Origin: an uncultured Clostridia bacterium
GTDB taxonomy: Bacteria > Bacillota > Clostridia > TANB77 > CAG-508
Reading direction: 5' to 3'
DNA: 64,000 bases
NCBI GenBank assembly: GCA_949045875.1
Contig: CARPYP010000008.1
Coordinates: 4,288-68,287, forward strand
Shown here: positions 52,648-61,350 of the stretch, in pieces
Numbering within the stretch: position 1 is the first letter of the stretch
Layout of the letters: every line of letters begins with the position of its first letter
Position numbers and translations under genes: made by a program
The notes under the pieces: generated by a model
What the model saw: the letters and a program-made list of their open reading frames with translations, nothing else
The model's database searches: none
Told to the model about the DNA's origin: nothing

Positions 52648-53985
52648 TTATTTAATGTAAAGTGTTATACGAAATCCGATATCCAATTCAGTGCTAGTAG
52701 CGTGACTAACGCCATGGCGGTAACACGCTGGGAAAGTACTATACACATTAAGAAAGCTACCACCACGGCGAACGTGGTATTGAATATTTGTTTCGTTTAT
52801 GTTGCCCGCCTTATAGAATGAGCTTTCATCTGTCCATTCCCATAAACTTCCTGCCACATCATATATGTGGTATTTTTCTGTTTGTTTACTTGCTCCTGTT
52901 GTTAGTAAATCTCCATCATTAGAACTATAATTACTCGTTTTTCCTTCTGTTTCTCCTCCAAATACTCCTAAGTACCAACTATTTGAGTACCATCCCCTTG
53001 CCATTCTTCCTTTGTATTCTATACTGTTATTCGTATAATTTCCCCAGTTTGCTGAGTTTGTTAAGTCTGCTTCTGTTAAGTCTGTTTTTTCTACTATTCT
53101 TTTTAGCATTACATCCCACTGTGTTCCTGTTATTAGTCCACTACTTACACTATTTGTATTATACATGCTTTTTGCATTTTTTTGTGATGTTGTCCAGTCT
53201 ATAAAATTCCATGGTACTTGTCCTGCTCTACTTTGTGGTATTCCCTCTTTATTATATATTTGGTTTGAACCTGTTTGTTGCTGTGTTTGCGTAAATTCAG
53301 GAATTGTTTCTGCAAGCCCTGCTTCATATCTTGCTACATAAAATCCTTCATATTTTCTTATTTGTGGTAATTCTGAGGTATATGTTGTTTTATCCCATCC
53401 TCCATACGCTAATATAGTATGTGATTGTGTTGTTCCATTCCATACTTCACATTTTTTATATTCCTCTTCTGCACATGGTATCCATACAAATTGATTTCCT
53501 TTTAAATTTGTCGTATATTCCCATGTCGTTTTATCTATTTTTCCATCATATTGGTCTTCTTCATTATCACTTATTATTACTCCTGTGTTTAAGTCTCCTC
53601 CTACATAATAAAAACCAATTGGCACTGGTACTGTTTCTCCATTTCCTAATGATATGGCTGTTACTGTTTCTATGTTCCAGTTTTCTTTTGGGGCTACTAC
53701 TGTCCCTATATCTTGTGGAGTTTCAGTTGTGTTTTCTGGTAGATTTTCATTGTGTACAGACACAGGATCCACCCCTACATTATCTTCAATGTCTTTGGTG
53801 TATGTTGCTAATCCAGTTGATATTAATGTCTTTTCTACTTCTTCTCTTGCATTTTCTTTTATTCTTTCTAGTGTTTTATTTGTACTTGCTATATTACTTA
53901 TTAACATTACTGTTACCAAAAATAAAACTATACTTAATACATATATTATTTTTCTTCCTCTTTTTGTAGTTAACACTTCTTTCAT
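52648..53985 (-). CDS. Membrane-anchored FGE/SUMF1-like protein, paralogue A
   Basis: 445 aa. A signal-anchor helix (residues 12-30, IIYVLSIVLFLVTVMLISNI) and a coiled stretch (TNKTLERIKENAREEVEKTL) lead to an extracellular domain. That domain contains GNQFVWIPC, KYEGFYVARYEAG, PWNFIDWTTSQKNA, WEWTD and RRGGSF, the pattern of the formylglycine-generating-enzyme-like (sulfatase-modifying factor) fold. The copper-binding catalytic cysteines of true FGE are not evident, so it is likely a C-type-lectin-like or binding version. Paralogue B lies at 54927. A decayed repeat (CACCCCTACAT at 53770-53780) falls in the linker after the helix. Confidence 0.78.
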   Translation of the reverse strand: MKEVLTTKRGRKIIYVLSIVLFLVTVMLISNIASTNKTLERIKENAREEVEKTLISTGLATYTKDIEDNVGVDPVSVHNENLPENTTETPQDIGTVVAPKENWNIETVTAISLGNGETVPVPIGFYYVGGDLNTGVIISDNEEDQYDGKIDKTTWEYTTNLKGNQFVWIPCAEEEYKKCEVWNGTTQSHTILAYGGWDKTTYTSELPQIRKYEGFYVARYEAGLAETIPEFTQTQQQTGSNQIYNKEGIPQSRAGQVPWNFIDWTTSQKNAKSMYNTNSVSSGLITGTQWDVMLKRIVEKTDLTEADLTNSANWGNYTNNSIEYKGRMARGWYSNSWYLGVFGGETEGKTSNYSSNDGDLLTTGASKQTEKYHIYDVAGSLWEWTDESSFYKAGNINETNIQYHVRRGGSFLNVYSTFPACYRHGVSHATSTELDIGFRITLYIK

Positions 53986-54027
53986 CTTCTGTCCTTCTTT
54001 CTTTTTCTAGATTTTGTATATTTTTAA

Positions 54028-54861
54028 TTAATTATCATTTTCAAATAATTCTTTAATATATAAATCTCTATTTTTTAATTCATTGCTTTTTTCTTGTAAT
54101 AAGTTTTCGAAAAACATTATTAAATAATCAAATCTAGGATAAATTCCTTTGGGAATATTTCCATAATTGCTTCTTACTAAAGCATTTCTAAAGTATAAAC
54201 TTTTATCTTTAAACATATCATTATTAACATTAAATCCCATATTATTAAGGTATTTTTCAATGAATACTGCTGTTGTCCTTGTATTTCCTTCTCCAAAAGG
54301 ATGTACTTGCCAAATGCTTGAAGTAAATTTTGCAATATGCTTTATCAATTCTTTATTATTTAGTTTTGAATAATCAAATTCTTTTTCTTCTTTAAAATCA
54401 TATTCCAAATAGCTTTCTATATCTTGATAATTTACATATTTAACAGTCTCTCCGTTTAGTATATCCTCTTTTTTTGTAATATTATAATCTCTATAATTAC
54501 CTGCAAAGTTATATATATCTTTAAATAAGTATCTATGAATGTTTTTTAATGTAATAGGACTAAATCCAAAACTTTTATCTTCTAATAATTGTGCGATTCT
54601 TAATGAAACTAAATCACATTCTTTTTCTTTTCGAATATTTATATTGCTAATATCTTGTGTTTTATAGTAGTCTTTTAATAAGTTTTCTACTTCATAATAT
54701 TTGAGTTCACCATTAATATTTTTTTGGGATAAATCTAATAAATATTTAGAAGGCTCTAAATTATCAACTTTATTTAATCCAATACCAGTACTCCAATATT
54801 CCTGTTTTTTTGTGATATCAGTTGTTTCATTTTCAATTATATAATTTTCTTCATTAGACAT
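54028..54861 (-). CDS. Fic-domain protein
   Basis: 277 aa. Fic motif HPFGEGNTR at residues 187-195, complete for AMP transfer, with the preceding LKNIHRYLFKDIYNFAGNYRD flap region of the core. An N-terminal helical arm (about 1-90) precedes the core. No clear inhibitory S/T-x-x-x-E-G/N motif is evident in it, and no separate antitoxin gene is adjacent. Fic proteins AMPylate or otherwise modify target hydroxyls, often as toxins or regulators. AGGAGAG precedes the ATG. Flanked on both sides by FGE-like paralogues. Confidence 0.88.
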   Translation of the reverse strand: MSNEENYIIENETTDITKKQEYWSTGIGLNKVDNLEPSKYLLDLSQKNINGELKYYEVENLLKDYYKTQDISNINIRKEKECDLVSLRIAQLLEDKSFGFSPITLKNIHRYLFKDIYNFAGNYRDYNITKKEDILNGETVKYVNYQDIESYLEYDFKEEKEFDYSKLNNKELIKHIAKFTSSIWQVHPFGEGNTRTTAVFIEKYLNNMGFNVNNDMFKDKSLYFRNALVRSNYGNIPKGIYPRFDYLIMFFENLLQEKSNELKNRDLYIKELFENDN

Positions 54862-54926
54862 ATAAAACTCTCCTAATTTATTTTAATCTTAGATTATTGA
54901 CTAGACAAAAACTCCGTCCACTTGTC

Positions 54927-56279
54927 TTATTTTAGATATAAAACCACACGAAATCCGATAAATGGATGAGTATAACTAACTATATTACCCCCATGGCGAT
55001 AACACGCTGGTTGATCCTCATAGCCAAGGATACAATTACCACCACGAAGAACTCGGTATTGATCATTTGTTTCATTTGTATTTCCTGCTTTACATAATGA
55101 TGCTTCGTCTGTCCATTCCAATACGTTTCCTGCTACATCAAATATATGATACTTTTCTGTTTGTCTGCTTGCTCCTGTTGTTAACAACTCCCCATAAGTA
55201 TAAGCTTGTTCATATATACTTGTTTTTCCTTCTGTCTTTCCTCCAAATGCTACTAAATTCCACATACTTGAATAATTTGTTTTTGCCATTCTTCCTTTAT
55301 ATTCTATACTATTATTTCTATAGTTTCCCCAGTTAGATGAGCTTGTTAAATCTGTGCTTTCAATTGAGCCTTTTTCTAGCATTTTCTTTAACATTACATC
55401 CCATTGGGTTCCTGTTATTAATCCACTACTTACACTGTTCGTATTATACATGTTTTTCGCATTTTTTTGTGAGGTTGTCCAGTCTATAAACACCCATGGA
55501 ACTTGATTTACTCTACTTTGAGGTATTCCTTCTCTATTATATACTTGATTTGAAACTGTATGTTTTTGTGTTGACGTAAATTCTGTTATTGTTTTTGCTA
55601 GTCCTGCTTCATATCTTGCTACGTAAAATCCTTCATATTTTCTTATTTGAGGTAATTCTGAGGTATATGTTGTTTTGTCCCACCCTGCATTACATAAGGT
55701 TCCTGTTTTTGATGTTGTTCCTGAGGGTTTTTGTGTTATTCCATTCCATACTTCACTTTTTACATATTGCTCTTCTTTGCATGGTATCCATACAAATTGG
55801 TTTCCTTTTAAGTTAGTCGTATATTCCCATGTTGTTTTATCTGTTGTTCCATCATATTTGTCAGCTTCTTCATCACTTATTATTACTCCAGTATTTAGGT
55901 CTCCACCTACATAGTAAAATCCAATTGGTACTGGCACTGTTTCTCCATTTCCTACTGATACTGCTGTTACTGTTTCTATGTTCCAGTTTTCTTTTGGTGC
56001 TACTATTGTTCCTATATCCTGTGGAGTTTCAGTTGTGTTTTCTGGTAAGTTTGCATCAGATAGTGGGCGATTACTAATCGCCCATACATCTTTTGTATAT
56101 GTTAATGTACCGTTTGAAATTAATGTGTTTTCCGCTTCTACTTTTGCATTATATATTATTTTGTCTAGTGATGTTCTTGTACCTACTATATTGCTTATTA
56201 AAATTATTATTACAAATAATATGGCTATACCTAGTATAGTTATTATATTTCTTTCTCTTTTCTCTAATTTTTCTTTCAT
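54927..56279 (-). CDS. Membrane-anchored FGE/SUMF1-like protein, paralogue B
   Basis: 450 aa from ATG 56279 (GAAGGACAGAAG just upstream, as in paralogue A). Same order as A: an anchor helix (IITILGIAILFVIIILISNI), a coiled neck, then the FGE-like domain, with many identical blocks (NLPENTTETPQDIG, FYYVGGDLNTGVIIS, QIRKYEGFYVARYEAGLA). In the neck the two differ at the site where a dispersed palindrome (56065-56089) is read in frame here, encoding about WAISNRPLSDA. Function inferred only by fold; catalytic cysteines of FGE are not evident. Confidence 0.78.
   Translation of the reverse strand: MKEKLEKRERNIITILGIAILFVIIILISNIVGTRTSLDKIIYNAKVEAENTLISNGTLTYTKDVWAISNRPLSDANLPENTTETPQDIGTIVAPKENWNIETVTAVSVGNGETVPVPIGFYYVGGDLNTGVIISDEEADKYDGTTDKTTWEYTTNLKGNQFVWIPCKEEQYVKSEVWNGITQKPSGTTSKTGTLCNAGWDKTTYTSELPQIRKYEGFYVARYEAGLAKTITEFTSTQKHTVSNQVYNREGIPQSRVNQVPWVFIDWTTSQKNAKNMYNTNSVSSGLITGTQWDVMLKKMLEKGSIESTDLTSSSNWGNYRNNSIEYKGRMAKTNYSSMWNLVAFGGKTEGKTSIYEQAYTYGELLTTGASRQTEKYHIFDVAGNVLEWTDEASLCKAGNTNETNDQYRVLRGGNCILGYEDQPACYRHGGNIVSYTHPFIGFRVVLYLK
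56065..56089 (+). repeat. Short palindromic repeat inside a coding sequence
   Basis: GGGCGATT-act-AATCGCCC followed by ATACAT, within paralogue B and translated from the opposite strand without a stop. Confidence 0.8.
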
Positions 56280-56358
56280 CTTCTGTCCTTCTTTCTTATC
56301 TTCGTTTATAGTATAACACAATATATATGTATAACTTAATAAAATGTATTTAAATGTT

Positions 56359-57009
56359 TTATATTAATAACTTTTCAAGGTTAGATTGAATTTTGGGCTG
56401 AAATTCTATAAAATATCTTTTTATTTTCTCCCAATCATAGTCAACAAAATTTTGTGGTAATATTTCTTGCTCAGCATCTTCAAAATAGCTTAATCCCATT
56501 ATGATATTAGCATAATTTATGTTTTCTCCACATTTTTGTAATAATCCATTCGCTAACTCTAAAATCATAATATCACTTTTAGTAAGTATATTATATAAGT
56601 CAAAAAAGTCTTTTTTAGCTCCTCTTCCTCCTATTGCAACTAACTTCATTACTGCTATATCTAATATACTTGCTAGTTTTAATTTAGGCATTTCTTCTGG
56701 TATAATAAGATTTTTAATTATTTTATTTGGATAATAAAAAAAACTAATTTGTACTCCATTTACTATTACATCACATGTTCCTTTCTGATTTTGTTTAACC
56801 TCCATTGTTCCCAATTTTCCTAACTCTTCTAATAATATTTCATTATTAAATTGTTCTGGCACACAAAAGTCAAAATCAAATGATTCCCTTAAACCTAATT
56901 GCAGTGATAATGCTGTACCACCTATCATATAATAGTTAGGTATACTTACCATTTCTATTATATTATTCAGTAATTTATATCTATCATTATCAATTATATT
57001 CCAATACAT
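56359..57009 (-). CDS. AbiEii/AbiGii-type nucleotidyltransferase toxin
   Basis: 216 aa. Nucleotidyltransferase core: GGTALSLQLGLR (31-42) followed by the acidic pair FDFDF, then LKLASILDIAVMKLVAIGGRGAKKDF, split in the text, the characteristic K-x-x-A and R-x-x-x-K-D-x-x-D segment. AbiEii-type proteins act as toxins in abortive-infection or type IV TA systems by nucleotide transfer, probably to tRNA. It starts on the stop of the upstream gene (TAATG), so the pair is coupled. Confidence 0.88.
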   Translation of the reverse strand: MYWNIIDNDRYKLLNNIIEMVSIPNYYMIGGTALSLQLGLRESFDFDFCVPEQFNNEILLEELGKLGTMEVKQNQKGTCDVIVNGVQISFFYYPNKIIKNLIIPEEMPKLKLASILDIAVMKLVAIGGRGAKKDFFDLYNILTKSDIMILELANGLLQKCGENINYANIIMGLSYFEDAEQEILPQNFVDYDWEKIKRYFIEFQPKIQSNLEKLLI

Positions 57010-57305
57010 TATTTATTCACTCTCCAGTATTCATAATTCATAGCTGTAGTCCATATATAATATGCCATTTCCTCCTTTTTTAAGCTAAATTGTTGCTTTA
57101 GATAATTCGCTACTAATGGTTTTAAGTTTCTACAATTTCTTGCAACATCTTCTATATCTTCATTACTATAGTTCTCTTTTACCCATCTTAGCGCTTTTAA
57201 ATCTCCATAGCAATATAATCTGGAAATTATATACCTTTTATTTTTTTGTATATCTAATTTTTCAAATTTTGTATCCCAAAAATATTTTTTTAATTCCTCT
57301 GGCAT
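57009..57305 (-). CDS. DUF6922-like antitoxin partner
   Basis: 98 aa, soluble helical protein. LKKYFWDTKFEKLDIQKNKR and the following YIISRLYCYGDLKALRWV are typical of small proteins placed before AbiEii-like nucleotidyltransferases (DUF6922). Presumed antitoxin or regulator of the gene at 56359. AGGAGGTAAAT precedes the ATG. The family name is from memory and context; function is inferred. Confidence 0.72.
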   Translation of the reverse strand: MPEELKKYFWDTKFEKLDIQKNKRYIISRLYCYGDLKALRWVKENYSNEDIEDVARNCRNLKPLVANYLKQQFSLKKEEMAYYIWTTAMNYEYWRVNK

Positions 57306-57320
57306 ATTTACCTCCTAATA

Positions 57321-57401
57321 TTAGAATATTATTACAAATAATATGGCTATACCTAGTATAATTATTATATTTCTCTCTTTTTTATTTAATTTTTCTTTCA
57401 T
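57321..57401 (-). pseudogene. Truncated third FGE-like gene (N-terminal anchor only)
   Basis: 26 codons (MKEKLNKKERNIIIILGIAI, then LFVIIF and stop) match the start of paralogue B nearly residue for residue. About 120 bases covering this start, its leader (CTTCTGTCCTTCTTTC complement) and upstream region are almost identical to 56205-56325. The rest of the gene is gone and replaced by the DUF6922/AbiEii pair. Confidence 0.85.
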
Positions 57402-57502
57402 CTTCTGTCCTTCTTTCTTATCTTCGTTTATAGTATAACACAAATTAATTATATAAATATATTTTTTTATAAAATTTATATGCAAAAATAAAGATATTCA
57501 TT

Positions 57503-58696
57503 TCAGTTGGTACATACTTTACCGTATACTCCTCCTCCTCCTGCTTGTAATTTTAGTTTTCCTTCTCTTCCTAGTATTATCTGGTTTGCAGTTTTTGAGC
57601 CTACAATTGCTTCTATATCATCAATTTCTATTTTGTGTAATATATTCATTTCTGTTTCAAATTGAGCTAAAAGTTTTTCTATTGTTCTTCCTCCTAGTCC
57701 TGGTATAAATGTTAATGGTATTTGATATATATATGGTGGTCTAAAGTTGGGACTTTTGCTTAATTTCTTATCTTTTATCATTTCTATTCTATCAAAAACT
57801 CCCATAGTAATATTTTTGCTATCACATGTATCACATTGTGTGACTGGAGCTCTTCCTTCTATTGTTTTTTCACAGATTTCACAATATGTTCTATGATATT
57901 TTCCTAGTTGAGGATTAAGTCCATAATTACATAATATTTTTCTATTATCTTCATTTTTTAATGCTTTTAATAATTCTTTAAAACTAATATCTTTAACCTG
58001 AATTTTATTATATTCCCTTGCAATTTTAGGTAATGAATGTGCATCTGAGTTTGTTAAAAATGTACATGTTTCTAGTTCTGATATTTGGTCTGCTAAATAT
58101 GTATCTGAGCTTAATCCTAATTCTATAGCAAATATTTTGCCAAACTTTTCTTTAAATATTTTTTTTAGTCTGTCTGTACAATGTCCATAAAAACTTTTAT
58201 GTGGCGTAAATGCATGTGCTGGTATTAATATTCCATTATATTTTTCTACTATATCAATTAATTCATATGCTGATATGTCTGCCCTTTGTGAACTTAATGT
58301 TATGTTTGATATATGTTTTTTCATCTCTTCTGAAAAACCTTTTATGTCTTTTAAATGTGGAAAGTAACACAGATTATGTGCACATCCCTTTTTTCCATCA
58401 GGTCTATTTTCTGATGTTTCTATTTCACTTCCTAATATTATACAAAGCTTGTCTTTATATATTATTCCACCATCTTCTATTTCATATGCCTCTCCATTTT
58501 CTAAAAATTCTTCTATATCTTCTATTACATATGGTGAGGCACAGTCTATTATTCCTGCAATGTTTATTCCTTTTCTTTCTACACATTCTTTTGCTATATT
58601 TTCAAAGTTTAAACTCCTTGCTGCTGTTATTTTTATTGGTTTATTGTTTTTTGTTCTTCCTATATGAATGTGTAAGTCTGCAAATATTTCGTACAT
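57503..58696 (-). CDS. Endonuclease Q-like PHP-domain protein (TIGR00375 family)
   Basis: 397 aa. PHP metal-hydrolase domain: DLHIHIGRT (7-15), LGSEIET, NLCYFPHL, PAHAFTP, LTNSDAHSLP, together the metal ligands. A zinc ribbon follows (CEICEKTIEGRAPVTQCDTC), then a helix-hairpin-helix-like end (FIPGLGGRTIEKLLAQFE). EndoQ enzymes of archaea and some bacteria nick DNA 5' to deaminated bases; Bacillus YqxK-type relatives are less studied. Probably DNA repair. The C terminus ends in glycine-rich GGGGVYGKVC. Confidence 0.85.
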   Translation of the reverse strand: MYEIFADLHIHIGRTKNNKPIKITAARSLNFENIAKECVERKGINIAGIIDCASPYVIEDIEEFLENGEAYEIEDGGIIYKDKLCIILGSEIETSENRPDGKKGCAHNLCYFPHLKDIKGFSEEMKKHISNITLSSQRADISAYELIDIVEKYNGILIPAHAFTPHKSFYGHCTDRLKKIFKEKFGKIFAIELGLSSDTYLADQISELETCTFLTNSDAHSLPKIAREYNKIQVKDISFKELLKALKNEDNRKILCNYGLNPQLGKYHRTYCEICEKTIEGRAPVTQCDTCDSKNITMGVFDRIEMIKDKKLSKSPNFRPPYIYQIPLTFIPGLGGRTIEKLLAQFETEMNILHKIEIDDIEAIVGSKTANQIILGREGKLKLQAGGGGVYGKVCTN

Positions 58697-58731
58697 TTTT
58701 ATTATTCCTTTCTTGTATTTATATCTTTAAA

Positions 58732-58750
58732 AGGCACGATATTTCGTGCC
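58732..58750. terminator. Hairpin between endoQ-like gene and upstream small ORF
   Basis: GGCACGA-tatt-TCGTGCC, just past the stop of the 65-aa gene. Similar in style to the hairpins at 27543 and 40226. Confidence 0.5.
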
Positions 58751-58753
58751 CTC

Positions 58754-58951
58754 TTATATATTCTTTTCTTTTGTTACTATCTTTCCTCTTAATTCTATTT
58801 CTTCAAAGTTATACTTCATTGATATTGCTCCTATTGATGTGTTTTCTTGCTTTATATATGTACATAATTTACTTATTCCTTTATTTAGTTTAGTATTGTT
58901 TTTAATTTCTCCATTTGTGTCTATATTGTTAGATATTTTAGTTGCTTGCAT
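58754..58951 (-). CDS. Small unknown protein (65 aa)
   Basis: MQATKISNNIDTNGEIKNNT..., soluble, with a beta-rich C-terminal half (AISMKYNFEEIELRGKIVT). It overlaps the upstream 183-aa gene by 14 bases, which supports coupled translation. No known family. Confidence 0.5.
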   Translation of the reverse strand: MQATKISNNIDTNGEIKNNTKLNKGISKLCTYIKQENTSIGAISMKYNFEEIELRGKIVTKEKNI

Positions 58952-59489
58952 TTATCATTACCCCCTCTTCTTTGTATATAAATTCTTTAAACTCATTTAT
59001 ATATTGATTCTGTACATCTTTTAAGTTTTCATTTAATAATAATTCCATTGCATTTTTAATTCCTTGAGAGGCTTTTTCTTCTCCATTTAATAGTAATGCT
59101 CCTAAATTATCTACTAATTCTAAGATATCACTTTCTGGTTCTCTAGGTTCTAATCCACTATATCTATTTACTCCTTCACAAATACGACAAAATCTTTCAT
59201 TAAATCCAAACTCTGATAAATATTCTGCTCCATCTTTTGCATAAAATTTAATTTTTTCTAAGTCTGTTGTACAATTAATTTTCTTGCTTGCATATAATAG
59301 ACATGCTGTTATTATTAAATTTTCATCGACGTCTAGGCTCATTGTTTCTATAAACATTCTTGCTAATTCTGCTTTACATATTACTGACTTGTCAAAAAAA
59401 GTATTTGCTTTTTTATGTAAATAATATGCTATTTCTATCTTTTTAAAATAGTTATTTTCATTTAAGATATATTCAGCAAAACTTTCCAT
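58938..59489 (-). CDS. Unknown helical protein (183 aa)
   Basis: Translated from ATG 59489, five bases after GGAGG; an ATG four codons above is too close. All-helical by composition (FKKIEIAYYLHKKANTFFDK, ILELVDNLGALLLNGEEKAS). The shape vaguely recalls cyclin-like or HD folds, but no catalytic HD pair is present. Forms a unit with the 65-aa gene. Not recognised. Confidence 0.6.
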   Translation of the reverse strand: MESFAEYILNENNYFKKIEIAYYLHKKANTFFDKSVICKAELARMFIETMSLDVDENLIITACLLYASKKINCTTDLEKIKFYAKDGAEYLSEFGFNERFCRICEGVNRYSGLEPREPESDILELVDNLGALLLNGEEKASQGIKNAMELLLNENLKDVQNQYINEFKEFIYKEEGVMINASN

Positions 59490-59608
59490 TTTATCCTCCA
59501 TTCATTTGTACTAATATATCCAATATTATATTTCATTTTACTTTATTTTTCAATATATAACAAAAAATATAATTATTCTGTAATATTATTGTAACTTTTT
59601 TGTAATAT

Positions 59609-60043
59609 TTATAGTTCTTTTATCGCATTACGTGCTAATTCATCACATCTATTATTGTATTTATTTGTGCTATGTCCTTTTACTTTTATGAATTTTACTT
59701 TATATTTTTTTACTAATAAATCTAATTCTTGCCACAGTTCTTTATTTTTTACTTCTTCTTTTTGAGAGTTTTTCCATCCATTTTTTTTCCATCCATCTAT
59801 CCAATGACTATTAAAGGCATTTACTACATATGCACTATCACTATATACTTCAACTTCACACTGCGTTTTTAAGGCTTTTAACCCTTCTAATACTGCTGTT
59901 ATTTCCATTATATTGTTGGTTGTTTGTTTTACTCCTCCTGATAATTCCTTTTTGCATTCCTTGTACATAAGTATTGTTCCCCAACCTCCTGGTCCTGGAT
60001 TACCTGAACATGCTCCATCTGTATATATAATGACTTTTTCCAT
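59609..60043 (-). CDS. rnhA: Ribonuclease HI
   Basis: 144 aa. Cleaves RNA in RNA-DNA hybrids. Active-site carboxylates in IIYTDGACSGNPGPGGWG (Asp), IMEITAVLEGLKAL (Glu), VYSDSAYVVNA (Asp) and NRCDELARNAI (Asp), plus the basic protrusion WIDGWKKNGWKNS found in the Escherichia type. Full length. GGAGATTAAATATG start. Confidence 0.96.
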   Translation of the reverse strand: MEKVIIYTDGACSGNPGPGGWGTILMYKECKKELSGGVKQTTNNIMEITAVLEGLKALKTQCEVEVYSDSAYVVNAFNSHWIDGWKKNGWKNSQKEEVKNKELWQELDLLVKKYKVKFIKVKGHSTNKYNNRCDELARNAIKEL

Positions 60044-60281
60044 ATTTAATCTCCTTTTACTTTTATTATTTTAACTTTTTTTATTATGATTATTTTTTCT
60101 CTTTTTACTTCTTATAAATTATACTCTTTTATGTTAATACTTACAATACTTGTTGTTATATTTTCAAAGCAAATAACAGTATTTTACTGATTTCTTCACT
60201 TTTCCATTTCTAAAAATTCAAAGGCTCTAATCGCTATTGCCTTTAATATTTTCTCATTTACATTCGAATACTTAAATCGGC
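60044..60281. other. Gene-free AT-rich stretch
   Basis: No open frame with coding character and no RNA signature seen between rnhA and the ddh terminator. Confidence 0.6.
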
Positions 60282-60313
60282 AAAAGAAAAAGTGGCATAG
60301 CCACTTTTCTTTT
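60282..60313 (-). terminator. Terminator of ddh
   Basis: AAAAGAAAAAGTGGC-ata-GCCACTTTTCTTTT, an almost perfect stem, 19 bases past the stop. Confidence 0.88.
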
Positions 60314-60331
60314 GGGATTATGTTGCCGTTA

Positions 60332-61315
60332 TTAAAGTAATCTTTTTATTAACTCCTCCTCTGATGATGGACTCATTAACTGAGGTGCAATAGAAAACAT
60401 GGTTCTTGCTCCGCTTTCGCCATTTTTGTCCATACGGTATGCTGCTCTTGCGACTGCAACAAGGATTGCACCTGTGAACTCTGGATTTGAGACAAGGTTT
60501 AGTTTATATTCTATAACTTCTTTGTTTCCAGCTCCTGTTACTCCACTGTGAAGTACACTACCTCCATGTGGTAATCCTGAATGTTCTCTTAATAGTTCTT
60601 CCTCACTGATAAAGTGCACTGTGGTATCATAGTCAGCAAAATAGTTAGGCATATTCTTGATTTCTGCTTCTATTTTTGCTCCATCTGCTCCCTCTTCAAG
60701 AACTACAAAACATTCTCTTAAATGCTTTTCTCTTGTTGTAAGATTAGGATTTTCTCCGTTCCTTACACGATTTACCGCTTCTTCGATAGGTATTGTGTAT
60801 TGACGAGCATCTTTTACTCCTTCAATACGACGTATCGCATCAGAGTGTCCTTGACTAACTCCTTTACCCCAGAAGGTATATGTATTGCCTTTTGGCAATA
60901 TTGCTTCAGCATACAGTCTGTTTAGTGAGAACATTCCTGGATCCCATCCTGCTGAGATAACTCCAATGGTTCCTGCTGATTTTGCTACCTCGTCAACTTT
61001 CGCATAATGCTCAGGTATTTTAGCGTGTGTGTCAAAACTATCTACTACATTAAACATTTTTGCTAACATAGGTGTCTGCTCTGGTAGGTCTGTTGCAGAC
61101 CCTCCACATGCAATCATTACATCTATTTTGCCTTTATATTCTTCAACATTATTTGTCGAAACTACTGTAATATCTGCTTTTAATTGTGAAACAATATCTA
61201 CTGGATTTCTTCTTGTAAAAATAGCAACTAATTCCATGTCTGGATTTTGATTTATCGCTTCTAATACTCCTTTTCCTAGATTTCCAAAACCATAAATTCC
61301 AATTTTAATTCCCAT
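60332..61315 (-). CDS. ddh: meso-Diaminopimelate D-dehydrogenase
   Basis: 327 aa. NADPH-dependent amination of tetrahydrodipicolinate straight to meso-DAP, a one-step route to lysine and peptidoglycan precursor. Rossmann start GIYGFGNLGKGV (6-17), then VISAGWDPGMFSLNR, WGKGVSQGHSDAIRRI and GLPHGGSVLHSG, all diagnostic. Full length. Codon use and base content are clearly more GC-rich than in all neighbours (codons such as CGC, GCC, CGT and stretches like CGTATCGCATCAGAGTGTCC complement), which suggests acquisition from a higher-GC bacterium. Monocistronic with its own terminator. Confidence 0.95.
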   Translation of the reverse strand: MGIKIGIYGFGNLGKGVLEAINQNPDMELVAIFTRRNPVDIVSQLKADITVVSTNNVEEYKGKIDVMIACGGSATDLPEQTPMLAKMFNVVDSFDTHAKIPEHYAKVDEVAKSAGTIGVISAGWDPGMFSLNRLYAEAILPKGNTYTFWGKGVSQGHSDAIRRIEGVKDARQYTIPIEEAVNRVRNGENPNLTTREKHLRECFVVLEEGADGAKIEAEIKNMPNYFADYDTTVHFISEEELLREHSGLPHGGSVLHSGVTGAGNKEVIEYKLNLVSNPEFTGAILVAVARAAYRMDKNGESGARTMFSIAPQLMSPSSEEELIKRLL

Positions 61316-61350
61316 AATCTTTTTCCTTTCTGAAGACTTATAGACTTCTA

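Noticed and set aside
52648..56279. True sulfatase-activating formylglycine-generating enzymes
   Set aside because: The domain pattern fits the fold, but the paired active-site cysteines are not evident and no sulfatase gene is near. Kept as FGE-like.
52648..57401. Diversity-generating retroelement around the FGE-like genes
   Set aside because: No reverse transcriptase, accessory gene or template/variable repeat pair was seen.
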